Shown: one piece after another, positions 7,930-15,126 of the stretch
Numbering within the stretch: position 1 is the first letter of the stretch
Layout: each line of letters begins with the position of its first letter
Source: Streptococcus bovimastitidis
Lineage (GTDB): Bacteria > Bacillota > Bacilli > Lactobacillales > Streptococcaceae
Assembly: GCF_001885095.1 (NCBI RefSeq)
Contig: NZ_LZDD01000002.1
Span: forward strand, 248,001 to 312,000
Direction: 5' to 3'
DNA: 64,000 bases
The notes under the pieces: generated by a model
What the model saw: the letters and a program-made list of their open reading frames with translations, nothing else
What the model was told of the DNA's origin: nothing
Database searches by the model: none
Translations under genes and position numbers: made by a program

Positions 7930-9183
7930 TTAATTATACAAATGACTTGGATGTACTGTGTCATATATTATTAATGCATCATAAGATTTTTTCGGTGTGA
8001 TTTGTTCAGTATAGAAAAACTTAATGAAGTTAAACGAACTTGTAACGTTAAATGAAGTCATTCTTTGCTTTTTATTAATGATTTTTTCCCATTTATTATC
8101 ATTTTCAACATCGGAAAATTTGATCCAATATTTCTTAGCTTGTGTAGATTTAAGTTGATCAGTTAACTCATTCTGATTATAACCCTTACTTTTTTTAAAG
8201 CCATTATCGGTTTGTGAATTGAAATGAGTATTCTTCGCATCAGTTCCAATAGCAAAGTATGATTGTTTATATTCATTTAATAATCGATTACCTAAAGATG
8301 TGTATAATGCACCCGATGACTTTCTGATATGACCATTATGCCCATTTATAAAAATGATAGAATTAGGTTCATGCTTTTTAATCCAATTTACTTTACTAAA
8401 CATGACAGAATCTCTTTTTTGATTATAGTTCTTTGCCGTAAATACTTTAGTGTATTGGATAAGAGAGTTTAAACACTCATTTGCAACTTCATAATATGAA
8501 GATCCTTTTCTACTTATTATTTTATCCTTGACAGTTATAAATTCTTTTCTTAATTCCAAAAGTTCTTTCTGTCCTGCTTTAACAGTTGTATTAGATAGGT
8601 TAGTCCTATCCCTATCATTTAAAGCATTTAGTTTCTTTTCATATTGTTGCTTTAATTCGGGATCAGCCAACTCTAGTGCTTCAAATAAGTATTTTTTACT
8701 GAAATCAAATCGTTGCATATCCATACCATAAAAGTGTAATTTTTCAGATGGGTTGGAAACTTTAGCATTATAATTTCTCATCCATTCAATCAGATTTACT
8801 AGCTCTTTTGTATGATACATTTGAAAACCAATATCTTGAACAACTTGCTTAGCCGAACCTTGTCCGCCTTGAATATACTTTTCAACATTTAAAGTTCCAC
8901 CAAAGTCACCTTCAATGACAAAGACTTTTGCTTTATTATTAGTAACCAATGCTTTAAAAATATCTATTTTTGTTTGATGATACTCCGCGACCCCATGACT
9001 AGCTTCTCCAAGTCCTACAATTTTCACTGAGGGATCAACCGAAAAATCTTTCATTTGTGTATTTAGTGTCTCTTGACTAACAGTAGTTGATTTAAAGTGA
9101 ATAAATTGCCAGCCAAAATACCCAATAATTAATATTATCATTATGAACATTGTTTCACCTGATAATTTAAAAAAATTTTTCAT
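7930..9183 (-). CDS. Membrane-anchored erythromycin-esterase-like protein
   Basis: 417 residues. One N-terminal membrane segment (about 12-29) places the rest outside the cell or tethers it to the membrane. The body matches the erythromycin esterase / succinoglycan-type hydrolase family. GLGEASHG at 57-64 carries the conserved Glu and His, FVIEGDFGG is at about 88-96, and INGHNGHI holds the later conserved histidines. Characterised Ere enzymes open the macrolide lactone ring, but they are soluble, so the membrane anchor here suggests another or an extracytoplasmic substrate. It is the last gene of a PadR-DUF2812 operon, and transcription is probably controlled by the PadR protein. Resistance is not shown by the sequence. 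Confidence 0.75.
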   Translation of the reverse strand: MKNFFKLSGETMFIMIILIIGYFGWQFIHFKSTTVSQETLNTQMKDFSVDPSVKIVGLGEASHGVAEYHQTKIDIFKALVTNNKAKVFVIEGDFGGTLNVEKYIQGGQGSAKQVVQDIGFQMYHTKELVNLIEWMRNYNAKVSNPSEKLHFYGMDMQRFDFSKKYLFEALELADPELKQQYEKKLNALNDRDRTNLSNTTVKAGQKELLELRKEFITVKDKIISRKGSSYYEVANECLNSLIQYTKVFTAKNYNQKRDSVMFSKVNWIKKHEPNSIIFINGHNGHIRKSSGALYTSLGNRLLNEYKQSYFAIGTDAKNTHFNSQTDNGFKKSKGYNQNELTDQLKSTQAKKYWIKFSDVENDNKWEKIINKKQRMTSFNVTSSFNFIKFFYTEQITPKKSYDALIIYDTVHPSHLYN

Positions 9184-9242
9184 TTTATCTCCTTTTTATA
9201 AAGTATCATTTTTTATTCTAAATTTTAATTTCAAAGTATATT

Positions 9243-9857
9243 TTATGGTTGATGGTCTTCTATTTTGGGCTTCACTGCTCTCGACATATAATATATTCCC
9301 GCAATTAATATATAAAACAAAGGCAAAATCCTTAATAAAACAAATGGTGTTTCAAATAGGAAAGCTAACCAAAACAATTTTCCATTCATCTCCCAAAGTC
9401 TAGGTGTTAAATACCAGCTTTGAGGATTAAGTATATCAATAGGAGTGATATTTATTAAAATAAAAAAATAAATAATAAAAATGAAAGCATACTCACTAGC
9501 ATATTTATAATAACTATTAGCCATTGCTGTTTTTGATTCATTGTCTGAAAATATTTCTGAACTAGTATTAGAATTTAGTTGCTGAAAATAATGGAGCCCT
9601 CCCCATCGACTCCCATTAATATGTTTCCAACCACTGTCTTCAAATAAAGTAATATAGTCTATATATTTGTCTCTTGACATATATTTTTTAAAATCCATTT
9701 TTATTAATTTATTATTTTCGATTTTATCATTTTTAAAATAGTATAAAGATGGAAGAAATAAGTTAACTCCAGTGAATCTAAAACCCTTTTTTTGAGTCAT
9801 ATTTATCCAGTCTTCCTCTTCTGCTACTGATTTAAAAAATAATTTAAATTTCATCAT
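9243..9857 (-). CDS. DUF2812 family membrane protein
   Basis: 204 residues from the ATG at 9857, chosen because AAAGGAG precedes it; it overlaps the PadR stop by 14 bases, giving translational coupling. The N-terminal 90 residues have the DUF2812 pattern (DYITLFEDSGWKHI and RWGGLHYFQQ). Two hydrophobic segments follow, near residues 120-140 and 165-195, the latter ending in a basic tail. DUF2812 proteins are regularly encoded next to PadR regulators, and their biochemical role is unknown. Here it sits between padR and an erythromycin-esterase-like gene, so the three probably respond to one membrane or drug signal. Confidence 0.8.
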   Translation of the reverse strand: MMKFKLFFKSVAEEEDWINMTQKKGFRFTGVNLFLPSLYYFKNDKIENNKLIKMDFKKYMSRDKYIDYITLFEDSGWKHINGSRWGGLHYFQQLNSNTSSEIFSDNESKTAMANSYYKYASEYAFIFIIYFFILINITPIDILNPQSWYLTPRLWEMNGKLFWLAFLFETPFVLLRILPLFYILIAGIYYMSRAVKPKIEDHQP

Positions 9858-10179
9858 AATTTTCTCCTTTAAAACCAATTAACTTTGCAGTACTCAATAA
9901 CTTAGTTAAGCGATTCGTTTCTAACTCTACAATTTCACGGCCTGCTTCAGTTATGATATAAACTTTTCTTCTACTGTCTTCACCTGGAACAGATTTTATC
10001 CATTTTTGTTTTAGAAGATTTTCAATAGCCCCATACATTGTTCCAGCAGCAATTCGTACATCTCCATCACTCATTTCCTCAACCTTTTGCATGATAAGAT
10101 ACCCGTGAGCTGGCTCAATTAAGGCTAATAGGACATAATAGGTTGTTTCAGTTAATGGGAGATTTTTGTTTCTTTTCAT
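9844..10179 (-). CDS. PadR family transcriptional regulator
   Basis: 111 residues, the length of the short PadR-s2 subfamily. A winged-helix domain covers residues 8-85: LTETTYYVLLALIEPAHGYLI, then IAAGTMYGAIENLLKQKWI as recognition helix, and the wing with YIITEAGRE. A C-terminal helix for dimerization follows. These proteins repress adjacent membrane or efflux genes and release DNA on binding small molecules. It is the first gene of the padR-DUF2812-esterase-like operon. A near-perfect promoter with a palindrome inside its spacer lies just upstream, so autorepression is expected. Confidence 0.9.
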   Translation of the reverse strand: MKRNKNLPLTETTYYVLLALIEPAHGYLIMQKVEEMSDGDVRIAAGTMYGAIENLLKQKWIKSVPGEDSRRKVYIITEAGREIVELETNRLTKLLSTAKLIGFKGENYDEI

Positions 10180-10214
10180 AAATTCACCTTTATATAGTTC
10201 GACTTTATAACACT

Positions 10215-10243
10215 ATTATATATAGCTAAACTATATATGTCAA
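10215..10243 (-). promoter_or_regulatory. padR promoter with embedded operator
   Basis: Minus strand -35 TTGACA (10238-10243), exactly 17 bases, -10 TATAAT (10215-10220): a consensus promoter. The palindrome ATATATAG-N5-CTATATAT (10218-10238) fills the spacer and overlaps both elements, the expected place and form for a PadR operator. Confidence 0.8.
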
Positions 10244-10373
10244 CTGTATATAGAAATTTTATTATTTAATGTTTTTTACTAAAATGACATTTCTTTGCAA
10301 AAGATTGCTGACCACCGGATAGTTTTAAATATTTTTTGATGTGTTTTTTTATGAAAAATTAAAAATAGGTACT

Positions 10374-10402
10374 ATCCACCAAAAATTTTGGCGGATTTTT
10401 TG
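10374..10402 (+). terminator. Intrinsic terminator ahead of the mobilization operon
   Basis: TCCACCAAAA / TTTTGGCGGA hairpin with one A-C mismatch followed by a TTTTTTG run. It isolates the following operon from upstream transcription. Confidence 0.65.
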
Positions 10403-10423
10403 TTACAACCTACAGTATACTTT

Positions 10424-10448
10424 ATTTGTACTTAGCTAAGACACAAAT
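10424..10448 (+). promoter_or_regulatory. Dyad operator candidate before the mobilization operon
   Basis: Perfect palindrome CTTAGCTAAG (10431-10440) flanked by ATTTGT and ACAAAT, just after a TATACT -10-like box (10416-10421) and 20 bases before the first start codon. Confidence 0.4.
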
Positions 10449-10469
10449 AATTTAAAGAGGTAAACTACT

Positions 10470-10784
10470 ATGAAAACAAGAAATCGTCAAAGTGGCTATT
10501 CTGCCAATACTGCTAGTCAATATATTGACTCAAAAAATGCTATTCAATTGTTATCTGTTGACCTAGAACCACAATTAAAATTTGAAGATAATCAACCTAC
10601 AGATGAAATTATCGCTTATAAAGCATGGTTCTCACAAAAAGGACTTCCCCCTTTTCAAGTCAAATTTGAAACTAAGATAAATTTACCTAACTATTTATCC
10701 CTTATCGAATTTGATAATTTAGAAGCATGTGAAGTAGGATTTAATGTATACTTCCGCGCTAATGGTCTTAAAGAGGTTAAATAG
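10470..10784 (+). CDS. Small hypothetical protein, first gene of the mobilization operon
   Basis: 104 residues, AAAGAGG ribosome site. Soluble, with a polar N-terminus and a beta-like C-terminal half (LPNYLSLIEFDNLEACEVG, then VYFRANGL). Its stop overlaps the GTG start of the coupling ATPase by one base. In ICE/IME operons this place is often held by a small DUF961/YdcP-type protein. The ending faintly resembles that family, but I cannot claim it. Probably an accessory mobilization or regulatory protein. Confidence 0.6.
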   Translation: MKTRNRQSGYSANTASQYIDSKNAIQLLSVDLEPQLKFEDNQPTDEIIAYKAWFSQKGLPPFQVKFETKINLPNYLSLIEFDNLEACEVGFNVYFRANGLKEVK

Positions 10785-11860
10785 TGACAGAAAAAGAATT
10801 AAACCAATACCTAATCCAAAGTCTCAATATGGGGCTTGGAGCTCTTATGCAAGGTGAAACTAGCTACACAAACAGCTTTGACACAACTATAATGTCTAAT
10901 GGTTTTCTGTTTATTCCACGGTTGCCAGCTGGCTATATTATTGGTGATGAACTCTATCAGAAAATTTTCCTGATTGCAAATGCTGCTCTATACCCACGTT
11001 ATACCCTCTTAAAACAAAACTCAGCCTATTTTATGGCGCTAGATACTGATGACATTCACATACAACGTGGTCTCTTCTTCCCTTGGAAAAAAGGAGTTTC
11101 CGAACGCCTTATCATCTCAGATTTAGATGATTTTTCAAAAATGCAGGATAAAAACACTCTTCCAATTATGAAAAACCTCACTTTAAATTTTAACAAAGTG
11201 ACATCGTTAGCTATCGCTGGAAATAGTGGTTCTGGGAAGTCATATGCCCTTACTTATTTTCTAAGTTTATTAAAACATTTTTCTGATCTCATCATCGTGG
11301 ACTTCAAATTTGACGCCCCATCTCGTTGGGCTCGTGAAAATGGTATTGCTGTGATTCACCCCCAAAAGAATCGCTCAAAATCGGATTTTGTTTCAGAAAT
11401 TAATGAGAATCTCAGTACTTGCTTAAATCTCATTCAGCAACGCCAAGAAATTCTTTATGATAATCCTGAACATCAGTTTGACCATTTAACTATTGTCATT
11501 GATGAAGTATTAGCTTTGAGCGAGGGTGTCAACAGAACAATAAAAGATTCTTTCTTCTCTCTCTTATCACAAATTGCTCTTCTTGGTCGGGCAACTAAAG
11601 TCCATCTACTATTAGTTAGCCAGCGTTTCGACCACAATACGATTCCAGTATCAGTTCGTGAGCAGTTAAATGTATTGATTCAAATCGGAAATATCAATAA
11701 GAAGACCACACAATTTCTATTCCCTGACTTAGACCCAGAAGGAATTGTTATCCCAATAGGTAAGGGGACTGGTTTGATTCAAATTATTGATAATGAACAT
11801 CCTTATCAAGTACTTCCATTACTTTGTCCTACTTATAACACAAGGAAAGGAATAATCTAA
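10784..11860 (+). CDS. FtsK/TcpA-like DNA coupling ATPase
   Basis: 358 residues, GTG start overlapping the previous stop. Walker A GNSGSGKS at 146-153 and Walker B LTIVIDE at 235-241, followed by GRATKVHLLLVSQRFD (about 268-283), which matches the FtsK/HerA motif III region. The N-terminal 130 residues lack clear membrane helices, so it is a soluble ATPase module that may pair with the next membrane protein. In IMEs such TcpA-like proteins bring the relaxase-DNA complex to the type IV secretion channel of a helper element. Shorter than full FtsK (about 760) and lacking the gamma domain. Confidence 0.85.
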   Translation: MTEKELNQYLIQSLNMGLGALMQGETSYTNSFDTTIMSNGFLFIPRLPAGYIIGDELYQKIFLIANAALYPRYTLLKQNSAYFMALDTDDIHIQRGLFFPWKKGVSERLIISDLDDFSKMQDKNTLPIMKNLTLNFNKVTSLAIAGNSGSGKSYALTYFLSLLKHFSDLIIVDFKFDAPSRWARENGIAVIHPQKNRSKSDFVSEINENLSTCLNLIQQRQEILYDNPEHQFDHLTIVIDEVLALSEGVNRTIKDSFFSLLSQIALLGRATKVHLLLVSQRFDHNTIPVSVREQLNVLIQIGNINKKTTQFLFPDLDPEGIVIPIGKGTGLIQIIDNEHPYQVLPLLCPTYNTRKGII

Positions 11861-11862
11861 AT

Positions 11863-12480
11863 ATGAAAAACACTTTCTTTCAAAAAACATATTCTGTCAT
11901 AGAAACTTCCTTCTTCCTTGGTTTTACTAGTATGTTTTTATATATTGGAGTCTTGTTATTAAAAATAAGTATAGGCTCCATTAGTATAGAACCGTTAGAT
12001 AGCTTTATCAATATTTTTTTACAATATCTAAGTATTTTTTTACACTACTTAAAATTCCTTACGTATGGAATACTTATGATTCCTATCACATTACTTTTAA
12101 CTGAGTTTATGATACGTATTAGGCAAGATAACTTCTGGAATTATTTCAAATCTCTATATCAAACGAGACACCTAAGACAATTTCTAAAACAGGAAGAAAA
12201 GTCAGAGTCTGTCATATCTATAGATGATCAAAGATCTGTAACTAAGTTAAATCCAATATTAGAACAATTTAATCAGGCAATAGATAAGTGTCTTGTGGAT
12301 GTCCGTAATAAATCAGTTATTATATATATCCAATACCCTAAGACACAACAATCTCAAAAGTTATTGAAAGACATGGAAGAACATATTAAAGAGGAAGTTT
12401 CAAATCAAAATCCTAACTACTATTTCTCTGCACCAAACAGGGAAGGTAATAGTCTCTGGTATATTGGAACAAGAAGGTAA
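11863..12480 (+). CDS. Membrane protein of the mobilization operon
   Basis: 205 residues with two predicted membrane helices (about 19-42 and 62-86) and a C-terminal cytoplasmic domain from about 100 onward. It begins two bases after the coupling ATPase stop. The split, a membrane protein next to a soluble TcpA-like ATPase, suggests that it anchors the ATPase to the membrane; this is inference from context only. No named family is recognised. Confidence 0.65.
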   Translation: MKNTFFQKTYSVIETSFFLGFTSMFLYIGVLLLKISIGSISIEPLDSFINIFLQYLSIFLHYLKFLTYGILMIPITLLLTEFMIRIRQDNFWNYFKSLYQTRHLRQFLKQEEKSESVISIDDQRSVTKLNPILEQFNQAIDKCLVDVRNKSVIIYIQYPKTQQSQKLLKDMEEHIKEEVSNQNPNYYFSAPNREGNSLWYIGTRR

Positions 12481-12482
12481 GG

Positions 12483-12530
12483 AAAAGGCTGGCTAGGCTC
12501 ACGAAGTGAACGCCAATAGTACAGCCTTTT
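12483..12530 (+). other. Stem-loop at the end of the mobilization operon
   Basis: AAAAGGCTG / CAGCCTTTT outer stem with an inner TCAC-GAA-GTGA hairpin. It could terminate the operon or form part of the transfer origin. The T-run is short. Confidence 0.45.
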
Positions 12531-12545
12531 CATAACTAATAATTT

Positions 12546-12634
12546 GTAATGGGGCTACTACGACCCCCATTACATCAGTAATCAATAATCATAGATATGG
12601 TACATTGATTAATCAAAGATATAGAAAGATATAG
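12546..12634 (+). other. pMV158-type double-strand origin / oriT with nick site and iterons
   Basis: A perfect 9-bp hairpin GTAATGGGG / CCCCATTAC carries the 10-base loop CTACTACGAC. TACTACG/AC is the cleavage sequence of the pMV158 RepB initiator, so the expected nick is between 12562 and 12563. A 12-bp palindrome TTGATTAATCAA (12605-12616) and two tandem copies of AAAGATATAG (12615-12634) follow and resemble the RepB bind repeats. The rep gene starts 10 bases later. Confidence 0.8.
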
Positions 12635-12643
12635 GTTGTAATA

Positions 12644-13213
12644 TTGACTAAAGATAAACGCTCTAATAAATGGGCTTTCCTTATATATAAAGAAAGTGCT
12701 CCAGAAAATTATTTAGAGGTCTTAGAGGATTTACATATTCCATATATATTAAGCCCTTGGCATGATAAGGATATCAATAAAGAAACTGGAGAGTTCAAAA
12801 AATCACACAAACACGGTGCTTTATACTTCGAATCGTTAAAAAGCTATTCTCAAATATCAGAAATGCTGACTGAAAAACTTAACTCTCCTTCTCATATTGA
12901 AGTAATTATGTCACCAAAAGGTATGTATGACTATTTTACTCATGCAGAGAATCCTGATAAAACCCTTTATGATATCAATGACATTGAATCAGGATGTGGA
13001 TTTGAATTAGATAAATTTATTACTTCAAATAATAGTGATGAGTTTTTATCACAAGTTATTGACATTATTGAGGAAAATAATTTTACCGAATTTAACAAGT
13101 TAGTTCATTATGCAAGAAAGGAAGATAAATTGTTACTTGCTCTTATTATTGATAAAACTTACTTTTTTGCAAAATTTCTTGATTCTAGAAGAAATGAAAG
13201 AAAGGAATCTTAA
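12644..13213 (+). CDS. RepB-like HUH replication initiator / relaxase
   Basis: 189 residues of the Rep_2 (PF01719, pMV158 RepB) family. Motif residues are in the expected order and positions: PWHDKD (H40), SHKHGALYF (metal-binding H55, H57) and MYDYFTH (catalytic tyrosine, probably Y97). RepB itself is 210 residues with a C-terminal hexamerization domain, and here that part is shorter. The start is TTG at 12644, with AGG in ATATAGG upstream. With the origin just before it, the protein should nick TACTACG/AC. In an IME it probably acts both as replication initiator of the excised circle and as a non-canonical relaxase. Confidence 0.85.
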   Translation: MTKDKRSNKWAFLIYKESAPENYLEVLEDLHIPYILSPWHDKDINKETGEFKKSHKHGALYFESLKSYSQISEMLTEKLNSPSHIEVIMSPKGMYDYFTHAENPDKTLYDINDIESGCGFELDKFITSNNSDEFLSQVIDIIEENNFTEFNKLVHYARKEDKLLLALIIDKTYFFAKFLDSRRNERKES

Positions 13214-13214
13214 A

Positions 13215-13466
13215 ATGATAAAACTTGTAAATAAAAATGATTTAATGGTCTTAACTGGTCTCTCTGAGAGTCAAACTAAAAAGCTCATTCGAAATGCTAA
13301 AATTAATCTTGTTTCCCAAGGTTTTAGTTGGTACTCTAATAAACGAGTTGGAAAAGTTCCATTAAAGACTGTTGAAGAGCTTCTCGGAATTGAGTTATTA
13401 GATGAAAATGATATAATAAATAACGTACAGAAAGATACTGTCTCTAGCAAAGAGGAGCAAAAATGA
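13215..13466 (+). CDS. DUF3173 family protein, probable excisionase-like DNA-binding protein
   Basis: 83 residues from the ATG at 13215, one base after the rep stop; the longer frame beginning at 13110 is inside rep and has no ribosome site. The sequence LVNKNDLMVLTGLSESQTKKL is a MerR/Xis-like helix-turn-helix, followed by a wing (SNKRVGKVPLKTVEELLGIE). This is the DUF3173 pattern, regularly found immediately before integrases of streptococcal ICEs and IMEs. It overlaps the integrase start by four bases (ATGA). The likely role is to direct excision, by analogy with Xis. Confidence 0.8.
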   Translation: MIKLVNKNDLMVLTGLSESQTKKLIRNAKINLVSQGFSWYSNKRVGKVPLKTVEELLGIELLDENDIINNVQKDTVSSKEEQK

Positions 13467-14614
13467 CAGTAACTAGACAAAAAAATAAAAAATGGAAGGT
13501 GGATATTAGTGACGGTTATAATCCTATTACAGGTGAACAGAGACGTCACAGGAAAACAGATTTCAAGTCAAGAAGAGAAGCTGAACAGTATGAAGCAGAC
13601 TATCGTTTAAATAAACTCCACCAAGTATCATATAAAGATAGAATCTCAGTTGAATACCTTTATGGTTTAGTAAGGATTGAGGATAAACTCCGAGGTAATA
13701 AACGAGGAACTATTGATACGCAAGAGTCATATTTTAGACAATATGTGTCTACTTATTTTTCTAAAGCCGATATGAGTAAAGTGACTATTTATGATATAAA
13801 AGATTATAGAGATTGGTTAAAATCACAACCTAGCATTAAAGGGGGTAATTTATCAAATTCTCATGTTAATCAACAAATGATTTTTGTACATAAATTATTT
13901 GAAGTTGCTGTAAATAACCAATTAAGGCAAGATAATCCTTGTTCTGGAATACGTAGATTACCTGAAAAACATAAAGAAATGAACTATTATACTCCTGAAC
14001 AATTCAAACAATTTGATAGTGTCTTTAAAGAAGATGAATATTCATTCCAATTATTATATAGACTTCTGATGTATACTGGTGTCCGAATGGGTGAAGCTTT
14101 AGCCTTAACATGGAATAATGTAAACCTTGTCGAAAAGTATATTGATATTCAATATTCGGCATATTATAGAAATAATAAACTCCATATTGGAACTGTTAAA
14201 ACAACCCAGTCTAATAGAAGAATTTATATTCATGATGCTTTCGTTACAGAATTAAAAGAATGGAAATATAAACAGAAAGTAATACTTAAGGATTTCACTA
14301 ATGATTTAGAGAGTTTACAAATTTTTCAAAGTACACCGGAAGTTTTAACAACTCCAAATATTTCTAACTTTAGAATAATTTTGAAAAAAAGATTATCTCC
14401 AAATATAGTGTTAATTCGAAATCACGATTTTCGACATTCTCATGCTGCATTCTTAATCTCACAAGGGCTTCGAAATGTTGAAGGAAAAGATTATATATTC
14501 TTTACTTTGATGAAAAGACTTGGACACTCATCAATTAATACAACTATAAATGTATACTCACATTTATTTCCCACACAACAAAAAGAGATTGCATCTGCTT
14601 TTGATAATTTTTAA
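13463..14614 (+). CDS. Tyrosine integrase of the element
   Basis: 383 residues. An AP2-like arm-binding domain covers about 8-50 (DGYNPITGEQRRHRKTDF), a SAM-like core-binding domain about 62-160, and the catalytic domain 170-380. Catalytic residues are visible: R208 in GVRMGEAL, K246 in TVKTTQS, H321-x-x-R324 in HDFRHSH, H355 in LGHSS and nucleophile Y365 in NVYSHL. All six are present, so the enzyme should be active. It lies 70 bases from attR at the ebfC start codon, the usual place for a site-specific integrase. Translationally coupled to the DUF3173 gene. Confidence 0.93.
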   Translation: MTVTRQKNKKWKVDISDGYNPITGEQRRHRKTDFKSRREAEQYEADYRLNKLHQVSYKDRISVEYLYGLVRIEDKLRGNKRGTIDTQESYFRQYVSTYFSKADMSKVTIYDIKDYRDWLKSQPSIKGGNLSNSHVNQQMIFVHKLFEVAVNNQLRQDNPCSGIRRLPEKHKEMNYYTPEQFKQFDSVFKEDEYSFQLLYRLLMYTGVRMGEALALTWNNVNLVEKYIDIQYSAYYRNNKLHIGTVKTTQSNRRIYIHDAFVTELKEWKYKQKVILKDFTNDLESLQIFQSTPEVLTTPNISNFRIILKKRLSPNIVLIRNHDFRHSHAAFLISQGLRNVEGKDYIFFTLMKRLGHSSINTTINVYSHLFPTQQKEIASAFDNF

Positions 14615-14683
14615 CAATAAGGCAGTGTAAGGCAATTATAAATTAATAACAGGGTCTAAACCCTTGATACGAAAGGAATCTCA

Positions 14684-14708
14684 GAAATCTTATGATGAAT
14701 ATGCAAAA
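14684..14708 (+). other. attR of the integrated element, across the ebfC start
   Basis: GAAATCTTAT-GATG-AATATGCAAAA, the partner of 2068-2092. The perfect 10-base block includes the first two bases of the ebfC ATG. Confidence 0.7.
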
Positions 14709-14991
14709 TATGATGAAACAGGCACAAAAGCTTCAGAAACAGATGGAACAAAAGCAGGCTGATTTAGCGGCTATGTCTTTCGTTGGAAAGTCTGCTCAGG
14801 AACTTGTGACGGCTACTTTTACGGGTGATAAGAAATTGGTTTCCATTGATTTTAAGGAAGCTGTTGTGGATCCTGAGGATCTTGAGACTTTGTCTGATAT
14901 GACGGCGCAAGCGATTAATGATGCTATGACTCAGATTGATGAAGCAACTAAGAAGACGCTTGGTGCTTTTGCTGGCAAAATGCCATTCTAA
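14692..14991 (+). CDS. ebfC: YbaB/EbfC nucleoid-associated protein
   Basis: 99 residues with the [19 protein letters not shown] start typical of YbaB/EbfC. A long N-terminal helix is followed by a beta sheet ([16 protein letters not shown]) and closing helices, forming a dimer that binds DNA without strict specificity and helps organise the nucleoid. The mobile element has joined to its start codon. Its own promoter is at 2032, 12.6 kb away, so expression now depends on readthrough or on a promoter in the element's right end. The ribosome site GAAAGGA lies about 14 bases before the ATG, a longer spacing than usual, as expected if the original leader was exchanged. Confidence 0.95.
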   Translation: MMNMQNMMKQAQKLQKQMEQKQADLAAMSFVGKSAQELVTATFTGDKKLVSIDFKEAVVDPEDLETLSDMTAQAINDAMTQIDEATKKTLGAFAGKMPF

Positions 14992-15006
14992 CTTTCTGAA
15001 CATATT

Positions 15007-15044
15007 AAAAGGAGCAGAGACCTTGGTCTTTGCTCCTTTCTTTT
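15007..15044 (+). terminator. Terminator of ebfC
   Basis: AAAGGAGCAGAGACC / GGTCTTTGCTCCTTT hairpin with two central bases, followed by CTTTT. Confidence 0.85.
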
Positions 15045-15126
15045 GGGCTTGTTTTCAAGTGCAACTTTGCTTGGGTTTGGTTTGGGGCTGGTATCGTCTC
15101 AACCTTAGGTTAGTTTGGCTGGTTTT

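Larger units (their letters stand above)
2068..14693 (+). mobile_element. Integrative and mobilizable element at ebfC, RepB-like relaxase type
   Basis: About 12.6 kb bounded by the att repeats at 2068 and 14684. The right third holds a conserved backbone in one direction: small ORF, FtsK/TcpA-like ATPase, membrane protein, rolling-circle-type origin, RepB-like HUH protein, DUF3173 protein and tyrosine integrase next to attR. No type IV secretion genes are present, so it would need a helper conjugative element for transfer. Known streptococcal IMEs use such Rep-type relaxases with TcpA-like coupling proteins, and ebfC is an established integration gene. The left part is lower in GC than the flanking chromosome and carries regulators, a PadR operon, IS debris and pseudogenes. 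Confidence 0.8.

Noticed and set aside
9143-9403. 86-residue plus-strand frame
   Set aside because: It is antisense to the esterase-like and DUF2812 genes and has no ribosome site.
13110-13214. N-terminal extension of the DUF3173 protein
   Set aside because: The extension lies entirely inside the rep gene in another frame and lacks a ribosome site.
2068-14708. Prophage
   Set aside because: There are no capsid, portal, terminase or lysis genes. The backbone is a coupling ATPase, RepB-like relaxase and integrase, which fits an IME.
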